In this document: in pieces, positions 1 through 5,587 of the stretch
How the letters are laid out: every line of letters starts with the position of its first letter
Numbering within the stretch: the stretch's first letter is position 1
Assembly (NCBI GenBank): GCA_009691925.1
Contig: SIAG01000241.1
Location: forward strand, 1-6,554
Origin: Planctomycetaceae bacterium
Lineage (GTDB): Bacteria > Planctomycetota > Planctomycetia > Pirellulales > UBA1268
Length of the DNA: 6,554 nucleotides
Reading direction: 5' to 3'
Position numbers and translations under genes: made by a program
Notes under the pieces: generated by a model
What the model was told of the DNA's origin: nothing
The model's input: only the letters and a program-made list of their open reading frames with translations
The model's database searches: none

Positions 1-480
1 GGGGCCAGCGAGGGTCGCGCCGGGGGGAAGTTTGGCTACCCACGTGGCGATCGGCACGAGCACACCCCCGTCGGTCTGCCAGCCGGTCGGAGCGCTCGGG
101 GAGGGGTGGACTGCGGCTGCGAATAGGTCGCCGCGGCCGGCATCGAAGGCGACATAGATCGGTGCCCCACCCCCCACGGCGGCCCCGATGACCTCGAATC
201 CCGATACCCCGACGAGGCGCATCCCGCCCGCCCAGGCGATCCCCTTGGCCGCGGCGATGCCGACCCGCAGCCCAGTAAACGAGCCCGGCCCGCGGATCAC
301 CGCCACGAGGTCGGCCTCGGCGATGCTCCAGCCCAGTTCGGCCGTCGCCTCCGCCAAGCCCGCGGCGATTCGCTTCGCATGGGCCTGGGCGGGGGAGAAC
401 CGAACCTCCGCCACCCGCTCGCCGTCGACGGCAGCGACGCTCCCGGAGGAGAGGGAGGTGTCGATGGCGACCGTCTTCAT
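1..480 (-). CDS. tsaB: TsaB, tRNA t6A37 threonylcarbamoyladenosine biosynthesis protein (partial, C-terminus beyond window)
   Basis: Read on the minus strand from an ATG at 480, the frame stays open for 160 codons to the window edge, so the C-terminal part is missing. The start MKTVAIDTSLSSGSVAAVDG is the ASKHA-fold N-terminal strand typical of YeaZ/TsaB. Residues 63-74, RGPGSFTGLRVG, are the family signature, and YVAFDAGRGDLF (about 109-120) matches the usual 'DAR' segment. In known systems TsaB is a catalytically inactive TsaD paralogue. It scaffolds TsaD and TsaE in the cytoplasm, where threonylcarbamoyl is transferred to A37 of ANN-decoding tRNAs. A GGAG at 489-492 lies 8 nt upstream of the ATG and supports this start. 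The gene is transcribed divergently from the phosphoesterase. The family call is secure; only the C-terminus and the next gene are unseen. Confidence 0.93.
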   Translation of the reverse strand, partial: MKTVAIDTSLSSGSVAAVDGERVAEVRFSPAQAHAKRIAAGLAEATAELGWSIAEADLVAVIRGPGSFTGLRVGIAAAKGIAWAGGMRLVGVSGFEVIGAAVGGGAPIYVAFDAGRGDLFAAAVHPSPSAPTGWQTDGGVLVPIATWVAKLPPGATLAGP

Positions 481-663
481 AGAATCGGCTCCGAGGGGAT
501 GGACGCTGCTTGACCGGGGGGACAGCTCGCCGTAGTCTGACGGACTTTCACTGCTTTTTCAGGTTTTCCGACCGGGCTCGGAGGCCCGCCGGGATCGTCG
601 CGCGATCGGGTGAAGATTCGTCGTGGCGCTGCCCTGGGGGTGGCATAGCGGGGTGGAGTTGGC
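481..663. other. Divergent intergenic region between tsaB and the phosphoesterase gene
   Basis: This 183-bp gap separates two outward-facing genes and should hold both of their promoters. It contains a candidate plus-strand promoter at 510-538 and three short T-tracts at 546-548, 555-559 and 564-567, spaced about one helical turn. It also has two small inverted repeats: CGGGC/GCCCG at 573-588 and GATCG/CGATC at 593-607. Short frames cross it on both strands but show no recognisable protein and look like read-through of GC-rich sequence. I could not identify a convincing minus-strand promoter for tsaB. Confidence 0.6.
510..538 (+). promoter_or_regulatory. Candidate sigma70-type promoter for the phosphoesterase gene
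   Basis: TTGACC at 510-515 matches the -35 consensus in five of six positions. A 17-nt spacer leads to TAGTCT at 533-538, which matches the -10 only at the two first and the last positions; these are the most important ones. Transcription would begin near 545, giving a leader of about 120 nt. The good spacing and -35 make it plausible, but the weak -10 keeps confidence low. Confidence 0.35.
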
Positions 664-1449
664 GTGAAGCGGGCGATCATCAGCGACATCCACGGCAATC
701 TCGAGGCGCTTCAGGCGGTGCTCGCTGACATCGACCAGCAAAAGGTCGATTCGATCACCTGCCTCGGCGATATCGTCGGTTACGGCCCGAATCCCTGCGA
801 GTGCGCCCGGCTGGTCCGCGATCGCTGTGCCCTGGTGATCCTCGGCAACCATGATCAGGGGGCCCTCTTCGATCCCGACGGGTTCAACGTCGGTGCCGAG
901 CGCGCTATCCGCTGGACGCGGTCCCAACTCGAACACCACGACGCGATGCCGAAGAACGCCGCCGACCGGCTGATGGACTGGCTGGGGGAACTGCCACGGA
1001 CGCATGTCGAAGGGAATCTCCTCTTCGTTCATGGATCGGCCCGGCGCCCGCTCGACGAATATGTCTTCCCCGAGGATATCTACAATCCCCTAAAGATGGA
1101 GCACATCTTCGAGCTCGTCGGCCGCTATTGCTTCCAGGGGCACACCCACATCCCCGGCGTGTTCACGCTGGCGCCGCAGTTTGAGTCCCCGGAGATCAGC
1201 CTCATGGAGACCGAGTGGCGGCGGACGCTCCCCGGGCCGAAGGCGATGGTCAACGTCGGTTCCGTCGGGCAGCCCCGCGACCTCGACTCCCGTGCCAGTT
1301 ACGTAATCCTCGAGACCGGCGCCCCCGCCGACGATGTCGTCGTCCGTTTCCGGCGGATCCGCTATCCTGCGGATGTCACCTGTAAGAAGATCTACCTCGT
1401 CGCCGATCTCGACAACTATCTCGGTGATCGGCTTCTCGTCGGGCGCTGA
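664..1449 (+). CDS. Calcineurin-like metallophosphoesterase family protein
   Basis: A complete 261-aa protein with all five metal-binding blocks of the calcineurin-like phosphoesterase fold: SDIHGN (residues 7-12, D8/H10), LGDIVGYG (34-41, D36), GNHD (61-64), VHGS (122-125, H123) and GHTH (159-162, H160/H162). The later segment NVGSVGQPRD (197-206) is typical of the small YfcE/MJ0936-like and DevT-like branch. These are cytosolic two-metal phosphodiesterases or phosphatases. The substrate cannot be read from sequence, and possibilities range from phosphodiesters to phosphoproteins or nucleotides. The start is GTG at 664, with GGAG at 655-658 giving a 5-nt spacing, and the N-terminus begins exactly at the first family strand. 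There is no signal peptide or membrane segment. It sits between divergent tsaB and a separately promoted yidC, so it is probably monocistronic. The fold is certain, the function is not. Confidence 0.9.
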   Translation: MKRAIISDIHGNLEALQAVLADIDQQKVDSITCLGDIVGYGPNPCECARLVRDRCALVILGNHDQGALFDPDGFNVGAERAIRWTRSQLEHHDAMPKNAADRLMDWLGELPRTHVEGNLLFVHGSARRPLDEYVFPEDIYNPLKMEHIFELVGRYCFQGHTHIPGVFTLAPQFESPEISLMETEWRRTLPGPKAMVNVGSVGQPRDLDSRASYVILETGAPADDVVVRFRRIRYPADVTCKKIYLVADLDNYLGDRLLVGR

Positions 1450-1500
1450 CCTGCTCCCGGCAGGGTCTTGAAGGTCGGGCTGGGGCCTTGAAAAGCACCC

Positions 1501-1521
1501 CCGGGAAACCGGCCGTCGGTT
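1501..1521 (+). promoter_or_regulatory. Overlapping inverted repeats upstream of the yidC -10 box (possible operator or weak terminator)
   Basis: Two mutually exclusive inverted repeats overlap here. One is CCGG-GAAA-CCGG at 1501-1512. The other is AACCG-N5-CGGTT at 1507-1521, a perfect 5-bp dyad ending at the TG of the extended -10. The second covers the spacer and -35 zone of the predicted yidC promoter, where a repressor or activator dimer could bind. Alternatively they are weak hairpins at the 3' end of the upstream phosphoesterase transcript; there is no T-run, so a classical intrinsic terminator is unlikely. Such short dyads also arise by chance in GC-rich DNA. Confidence 0.25.
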
Positions 1522-1529
1522 GGTATACT
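1521..1529 (+). promoter_or_regulatory. Candidate extended -10 promoter for yidC-mnmE
   Basis: TGGTATACT fits the extended -10 pattern TGnTATAAT with one mismatch in the hexamer (TATACT). No good -35 hexamer lies 16-18 nt upstream, which is common for extended -10 promoters. It is one of the few A/T-rich hexamers in a strongly GC-rich gap. Transcription would start near 1535-1537, immediately before a hairpin, and give a leader of about 170 nt before the yidC start codon. Confidence 0.5.
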
Positions 1530-1535
1530 GCGAGT

Positions 1536-1707
1536 TTCTGTGGAGGTTCGCGGTCTGCGACCCTCCGGTTCCGGGCGTGGCTCCCCCGCCGCGCGCTCGG
1601 GGCCTGGATCGGTCGGCGGCAGCGGTCGATGTGGCACGGCCCTCGTGCTACGGCCGGAGTGGCTCTCTGCGGGGAGCCCGGTGGGCGGTGAATCGCCCGA
1701 GGAGATC
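1536..1707 (+). ncRNA. Predicted structured 5' leader of yidC (series of stem-loops)
   Basis: No convincing protein is encoded here. Read as RNA, it can form consecutive hairpins. The first, 1542-1566, pairs GGAGG with CCTCC and TCGC with GCGA around one T/C mismatch, with loop GGTCT. The second, 1586-1591 with 1614-1619, pairs CCGCCG with CGGCGG across a 22-nt loop. The third, 1630-1652, has 9 pairs including two G-U and loop GCCCT. The fourth, 1661-1678, has 7 pairs including one G-U and loop TGCG. The fifth, 1683-1698, has GGGCG paired with CGCCC plus one G-U, and loop TGAA. The last hairpin stops one base before the AGGAG at 1700-1704. It could be a cis-regulatory leader or only the folding tendency of GC-rich RNA. 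I do not recognise a known riboswitch, SRP RNA or RNase P RNA core. Confidence 0.35.
1699..1707 (+). promoter_or_regulatory. yidC ribosome binding site
   Basis: GAGGAG at 1699-1704 is the best Shine-Dalgarno match close to a start in this gap. It is only 3 nt from the ATG at 1708, which is close but workable. It favours that ATG over the in-frame GTG at 1540. It directly abuts the last hairpin of the leader, so folding there could affect access. Confidence 0.55.
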
Positions 1708-4035
1708 ATGGAACGCCGTCACGTTCAATTCGCTCTCATCGCCTTCGCGATCATTTTTGGCAGTCAGCTCCTCCAAATCTGGCTCTTCCCCCGCCCACCG
1801 GCCGAGCCGGGGGATGCCCAACGGCCGTTGGCCGCCGCGAGGGAAGAGGCCGGCGTTGAAGGGGCATTCGGCGCGGCGGACAAGCCTGCGGAGAGCGCCC
1901 CGGCCGATGGCGTCGGTGACGCTGCCGCCGTGGGGGCCGCACCGACTGAGGAAGCCGCTCCGCGGACCCGTCATGCCCTCGGGTCGCTCGATCCGGTGGG
2001 CCCCGCGCAGGTGCTCTTCACGCTCACCAGCCGCGGCGCTGCTGTGGAGCGGATCGAGTTGGCCGGCGAGCGCTATCACGATCAGGATGACCGGCGCGGA
2101 TCGATGGGGCACCTCGCTGTTGCAGCGGTGGCAGGGGGATGCCGGATCGGCGTCGTCGGTCCAGGAACCCCGGCCCAACTGGCCGGGCTGGCCGTCGGCG
2201 ACGTCATCGAACGGGTGGGCGGCGTGGCGGTCACGGATTCCGCGGCGCTCGATCGGGCCTTTGACGGCACGAAGCCGGGGGATGCGATCACCGTCGACTC
2301 CCGCCGCGGGGATCTCGCCCGGGCGTGTGAAGTCCGCCTCGATCGTCGCCCGCTCGAGGTCGTCCGCCCCGAGTACCTCGCGGCCCCGGTGGAGAATCCC
2401 GATGCCGACCCGGCCGATCCGCTCTCCTTCCGGCTGTCGCTGGAATCGGTCGATGGCCGGTCGCGGCGCGAGCCACTCGACGAGTTGCCCGGTCTGGGGC
2501 TGGTGGATCGTGATTGGAAGGCCGAGTCGTTTCCCGGCGGCGACGGGGTGCGCTTCAGCACGCGGCTGCCCGGCGGGCTGGCCGTGGCCAAGGAATACCG
2601 ACTCGTGCCTGGCGTCGACGGTGGCCCGGCGACGCTCGACCTCGTCGTCGAACTCGCGGCTGACCAGCCGACGACGGTCGCCTACGCCCTCGACGGCCCG
2701 ACGGGGCTGCCGACGGAGGGCTGGTGGTACACCGCCCGCGTCGCCCGCGACTGGGGCACGCTCGCGGTCCGGGACGTGGCGATGCGGTTCGCCGGCAAGC
2801 CGTCGGCGATCGTCAGCGGCCTGAAGATCGCCGACAACAAGCTCGAGCATCCGGCCACATCCGTCAGCGATGGTCAGCCGCTGTCGTTCGCCGGAGTCGA
2901 TGCCCTGTACTTCGCCGCGGCGCTTGTCCCCGCCACCGACAGCGAGATCCCCGATCTCGCCGAGGTCCGCCCGATCGCCGTTGGGGAGGTTCCCGGGGCG
3001 GCGAAGAAGAAGCTCGTCGATGTCACCGCGCGGATCATCTCCCGGCCGATCGCGCTCGAGCCGGGGAAGCCGGTCCGCCACCGCTTTGGCATTTTCGCCG
3101 GGCCGAAGCAGCCCGATCTCCTCGCTCGCTACGGTGCTCCGGGGGCAGCGATGGACGACCTCGTCTACTACGGCTGGTTCGGCTGGGTGGCCAAGCCGAT
3201 GATCGCCATCCTCCATGTCCTCCATGCCGTGATCGGTAATTACGGGATCGCGATCCTCCTCCTCACGGTCATGGTCCGCGGGTTGATGTTCCCGGTCAGC
3301 CGTAAGCAGGCGCTCTCGACCCAGAAAATGCAGGCGCTCCAGCCGGAGATGAAGGCGATCGCCGACAAGTACAAAGACGATCCGGTCAAGCGCAACCAGG
3401 CCACGCAGGAGCTGTGGAAGAAGCATGATCACAACCCGGTTGGCGGCTGCCTGCCGGTGTTCATCCAGATCCCGATCTTCATGGGGCTCTACCGGTCGCT
3501 CGCCACCGACGTCGAACTGCGGCAGGCGCCGCTGTTCAGTTCGGCGATCCGCTGGTGCTCGAACCTCGCCGCTCCCGACATGTTCTGGGATTGGACGAAC
3601 GTCCTCCCCACCTTCCTCACGGCGCCGGAAGGCTATCTGGGGCCGTTCCTCAATCTTTTTCCACTGGCAACGATCCTGCTCTTCCTCTGGCAGCAGCATC
3701 TCTTCATGCCGCCGGCGGTCGACGAGCAGGCCAAAGTCCAGCAGCAGGTGATGAAGTACATGATGTTTTTCATGGCGCTGATGTTCTTCAAGGTGCCGTG
3801 CGGTCTGTGCCTCTACTTCATCGCTTCGAGCCTGTGGGGGATCGCCGAGCGGCTCATGCTCCCGACGACGGCGCCGGCCGCGGCAGCGGGGGGGAGCACC
3901 GGCGCCGGCCGGCGGATCATTGATATCCCTTTTTTCTCCACCGGGGCGAAAGCCGAGGCCAATGGCGCGGCTCATAACGCTGTTCATGGCGGCGACGCGG
4001 AGCGGAAGCGCCGTCAGGCGCGGAAGAAGCGATGA
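1708..4035 (+). CDS. yidC: Membrane protein insertase YidC, long form with a periplasmic PDZ-like insertion
   Basis: YidC inserts and folds inner-membrane proteins, alone or with SecYEG. The ATG at 1708 gives 775 aa, against about 550 in E. coli. The N-terminus MERRHVQFALIAFAIIFGSQ forms TM1 (about 6-27). An Ala/Glu-rich linker follows (30-95), then a periplasmic domain (about 96-485) carrying a PDZ-like segment at about 134-213. The conserved core begins near 486. TVMVRGLMFPVSRKQ (520-534) holds R524, equivalent to the essential groove Arg (E. coli R366). A charged cytoplasmic hairpin (about 530-575) precedes NPVGGCLPVFIQIPIFMGLY (576-595), the family signature in TM3. TM4 is about 646-664, and TM5 contains VPCGLCLYFIASSLW (696-710). 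The tail ends ERKRRQARKKR, a basic stretch suited to ribosome contact. The in-frame GTG at 1540 would add 56 Gly/Ser/Arg-rich residues ahead of TM1 and is unlikely. mnmE follows 35 nt downstream. Confidence 0.96.
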   Translation: MERRHVQFALIAFAIIFGSQLLQIWLFPRPPAEPGDAQRPLAAAREEAGVEGAFGAADKPAESAPADGVGDAAAVGAAPTEEAAPRTRHALGSLDPVGPAQVLFTLTSRGAAVERIELAGERYHDQDDRRGSMGHLAVAAVAGGCRIGVVGPGTPAQLAGLAVGDVIERVGGVAVTDSAALDRAFDGTKPGDAITVDSRRGDLARACEVRLDRRPLEVVRPEYLAAPVENPDADPADPLSFRLSLESVDGRSRREPLDELPGLGLVDRDWKAESFPGGDGVRFSTRLPGGLAVAKEYRLVPGVDGGPATLDLVVELAADQPTTVAYALDGPTGLPTEGWWYTARVARDWGTLAVRDVAMRFAGKPSAIVSGLKIADNKLEHPATSVSDGQPLSFAGVDALYFAAALVPATDSEIPDLAEVRPIAVGEVPGAAKKKLVDVTARIISRPIALEPGKPVRHRFGIFAGPKQPDLLARYGAPGAAMDDLVYYGWFGWVAKPMIAILHVLHAVIGNYGIAILLLTVMVRGLMFPVSRKQALSTQKMQALQPEMKAIADKYKDDPVKRNQATQELWKKHDHNPVGGCLPVFIQIPIFMGLYRSLATDVELRQAPLFSSAIRWCSNLAAPDMFWDWTNVLPTFLTAPEGYLGPFLNLFPLATILLFLWQQHLFMPPAVDEQAKVQQQVMKYMMFFMALMFFKVPCGLCLYFIASSLWGIAERLMLPTTAPAAAAGGSTGAGRRIIDIPFFSTGAKAEANGAAHNAVHGGDAERKRRQARKKR
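2107..2346 (+). other. PDZ-like domain within YidC periplasmic region
   Basis: This segment encodes residues about 134-213 of YidC. It contains CRIGVVGPGTPAQLAGLAVG, then DVIERVGGVAVTDSAALDRA, then GDAITVDSRRGD. The order follows PDZ domains of the HtrA/DegP and S41-protease type: a beta strand, the 'GTPAxxAGLxxGDVI' helix and turn, the 'VxGxxV' hairpin, a helix, and a final strand pair. The carboxylate-binding loop may be the GHLAV at 134-138, but it is not a clean GLGF-type match. In E. coli the periplasmic region (P1) is a beta-supersandwich without PDZ. The domain call is from pattern recognition only. Confidence 0.75.
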
Positions 4036-4061
4036 GATCATTCCGGCGGGGTGGGAACGGC

Positions 4062-4067
4062 AGGTGA
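4062..4067 (+). promoter_or_regulatory. mnmE ribosome binding site
   Basis: AGGTGA lies 3 nt before the ATG at 4071 in the 35-nt yidC-mnmE gap. It is the only purine-rich Shine-Dalgarno-like match near this start. The start also places the family's N-terminal strand (DDLIVAPATVPGRG) five residues into the protein, as expected. Confidence 0.45.
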
Positions 4068-4070
4068 GCG

Positions 4071-5501
4071 ATGTGGGATCCGGATGACCTGATCGTCGCC
4101 CCCGCCACGGTGCCCGGCCGGGGTATCCGCGCGATCGTCCGCCTCGGTGGCACGGGGCTCGACGACCTGCTTGCCGGGCTGTTTGTCTTTCCCGGGCCGC
4201 TGCCTGCCGCCCCGCGGGCGATCCAAGCCACGCTCCGCCCCGATCGGCTCGGCGCCGAATGGGGGGCGATTGGCGTCGAGATTCTGCGTTGGCCCGGCCC
4301 GGCGGGCCCAACCGGCGGGCCGCTTGCCGAACTGCAGCTCCCCTGCTCGCAGCCGCTGGTCGAGGCAATGGTTGGTGAGGCCTGTCGGCTCGGGGCCCGG
4401 CTGGCCCGTGGCGGAGAGTTCACCCTCCGCGCCTTCCTCGCCGGAAAGCTCGATCTGATTCAGGCCGAAGCGGTGCTCGCCGTGGTCGACGCCCGCTCTC
4501 CCGGGGAGCTTTCGCACGCCCTCGACCGGCTTGCTGGCGGGGTCGGCCGCGATCTCCATGCCCTCCGCGAGGGCCTCCTCGATCTCACGGCCGACGTCGA
4601 GGCGGCGATCGATTTTTCCGACGAGCGCAGCCCCGACAGTCTTGGCCAGAGTTGCGCTGCCTTCTGGGGAGGCGTGATCGCCACACTCGGGGAGATCGGC
4701 CACGCCCTTGAGGCCGCGGTGGCAAAGGTCGAATCACGCGATGCCGGGGCGCGCGGGCGGCTGCCGCGGGTCGTGATCTGTGGCCCGCCGAACATCGGCA
4801 AGAGCAGCCTCTACAACGCCCTGGTCGGCCGCGAGGCGGCGCTGGTGGCCGATGAAGCAGGGACGACGCGCGATTGGCTCGAGACGGTCGTTTGCGGCGA
4901 TTCGCCGGGGCTCCCCGGCCAGCCCGACGCGGTTGAATGGCTCCTCGTCGATACCGCCGGTGTGGGGAAGCGCGAAGGGGAGGGGCCCGATCAGCCCGAG
5001 GCTGGGCTGGCCGCGGCGGCGGCGGAAGCGGGGATCGCCGAGGTCGGTCGGGCCGAGATTGTCCTGTGGTGTCGCGATCACGGGGCGGGGCGCGCTTGGC
5101 CCGACGAGGTTTCCATGCCTCCCGGGGCGGTTGTGATCGAGATCCTCACGCGCTGCGATCGCGGCCTCTCCAGCGCTGACAGCGGCGCCGCGATCGCCAC
5201 GAGCACCACCACCGGCCTGGGGCTCGATCGCCTCCGTCGTGAGGTGGCCACGGCGGTGGCAAGCCTGCCTCGCTTTGGCTCAGCGGCGGAGCGGCTCCGG
5301 GCCGGGCTGGTGGGGGCGCGGCAAGCCTTGGCCGAAGCGGAGGCGATCGCGGCGGTGGGGCTAGCCGGTGGCGCGGCGGAGGAGCCACTCCTGGCCGAGG
5401 CGCTGATGACGGCAATCGATGCTGTTGGCATGGTCACTGGCCACACAATCGGCACCGATCTCCTCGACCGAATATTCTCTCGGCACTGCGTCGGCAAGTA
5501 G
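4071..5501 (+). CDS. mnmE: tRNA uridine-5-carboxymethylaminomethyl(34) synthesis GTPase MnmE
   Basis: With MnmG, MnmE makes the cmnm5 group on wobble U34 of certain tRNAs, using methylene-tetrahydrofolate and GTP. The 476-aa protein has the three family parts. The N-terminal folate-binding domain (1-118) starts with DDLIVAPATVPGRG. A helical domain begins near GGEFTLRAFLAGKLDLIQAE (114-133). The GTPase domain is inserted at about 230-400: G1 GPPNIGKSS (238-246, with N241 at the K+-coordinating Asn position), G2 GTTRD (264-268), G3 DTAG (294-297), a degenerate G4 TRCD (360-363, usually NKxD) and a G5-like TSTTTGLG. The C-terminus FSRHCVGK preserves the catalytic Cys motif (usual FCIGK; C473 here, C451 in E. 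coli). The usual YTGEDxxE and HGG stretches of the folate domain are not recognisable (around 64-98). The frame is intact. It follows yidC by 35 nt, probably in one operon. Confidence 0.94.
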   Translation: MWDPDDLIVAPATVPGRGIRAIVRLGGTGLDDLLAGLFVFPGPLPAAPRAIQATLRPDRLGAEWGAIGVEILRWPGPAGPTGGPLAELQLPCSQPLVEAMVGEACRLGARLARGGEFTLRAFLAGKLDLIQAEAVLAVVDARSPGELSHALDRLAGGVGRDLHALREGLLDLTADVEAAIDFSDERSPDSLGQSCAAFWGGVIATLGEIGHALEAAVAKVESRDAGARGRLPRVVICGPPNIGKSSLYNALVGREAALVADEAGTTRDWLETVVCGDSPGLPGQPDAVEWLLVDTAGVGKREGEGPDQPEAGLAAAAAEAGIAEVGRAEIVLWCRDHGAGRAWPDEVSMPPGAVVIEILTRCDRGLSSADSGAAIATSTTTGLGLDRLRREVATAVASLPRFGSAAERLRAGLVGARQALAEAEAIAAVGLAGGAAEEPLLAEALMTAIDAVGMVTGHTIGTDLLDRIFSRHCVGK

Positions 5502-5587
5502 CGCGGCTTGAGAGCCGGGGAGGATGCCCCGCGTCGTCGGCTCCGCCGTCGTTCCCCATCCCTTCCCGACTCCTCCGCGAGCCTCCC
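5502..5587 (+). other. mnmE-aldehyde dehydrogenase spacer with short hairpins
   Basis: The 86-nt gap starts with CGGCT-TGAG-AGCCG (5504-5517), an inverted repeat 2 nt after the mnmE stop, overlapping at one base with GGGG-N6-CCCC (5517-5530). Neither is followed by a T-run, so they are weak terminator candidates and read-through into the next gene is likely. The rest is pyrimidine-rich, with no clear promoter and no Shine-Dalgarno sequence before the GTG at 5588. Confidence 0.3.

Noticed and set aside
188..535. A 115-codon plus-strand frame over the tsaB region.
   Set aside because: The minus strand holds the TsaB signature RGPGSFTGLRVG in an uninterrupted frame; the plus-strand frame is its shadow.
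1450..1466. A small hairpin (CCTGC-TCCCG-GCAGG) right after the phosphoesterase stop, considered as a terminator.
   Set aside because: The stem has only five pairs and no T-run follows, so it cannot be called an intrinsic terminator with any confidence.
1467..1493. Two CTTGAA copies 20 nt apart (1467-1472 and 1487-1492), the second forming TTGAAA at 1488-1493, considered as a -35 box for yidC.
   Set aside because: TTGAAA is 30 nt from the TATACT hexamer, far beyond the usual 16-18-nt spacer, and the repeat is too short to be meaningful.
1540..1707. A 56-codon N-terminal extension of YidC from the in-frame GTG at 1540, which is followed by a TGGAGG.
   Set aside because: The extension is low-complexity Gly/Ser/Arg-rich sequence in front of a first membrane segment that already begins ideally at 1708. 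The ATG at 1708 has its own AGGAG.
1520..2824. A 434-codon plus-strand frame overlapping yidC in another frame.
   Set aside because: The translation is Ser/Arg/Pro-rich without motifs; it is an out-of-frame shadow of yidC.
1648..4368. A 906-codon open frame on the minus strand, antisense to yidC and the start of mnmE.
   Set aside because: It lies opposite a gene with unmistakable YidC motifs. Its translation is rich in Arg, Gly, Pro and His with no recognisable domain, as expected for a stop-poor antisense frame in GC-rich DNA.
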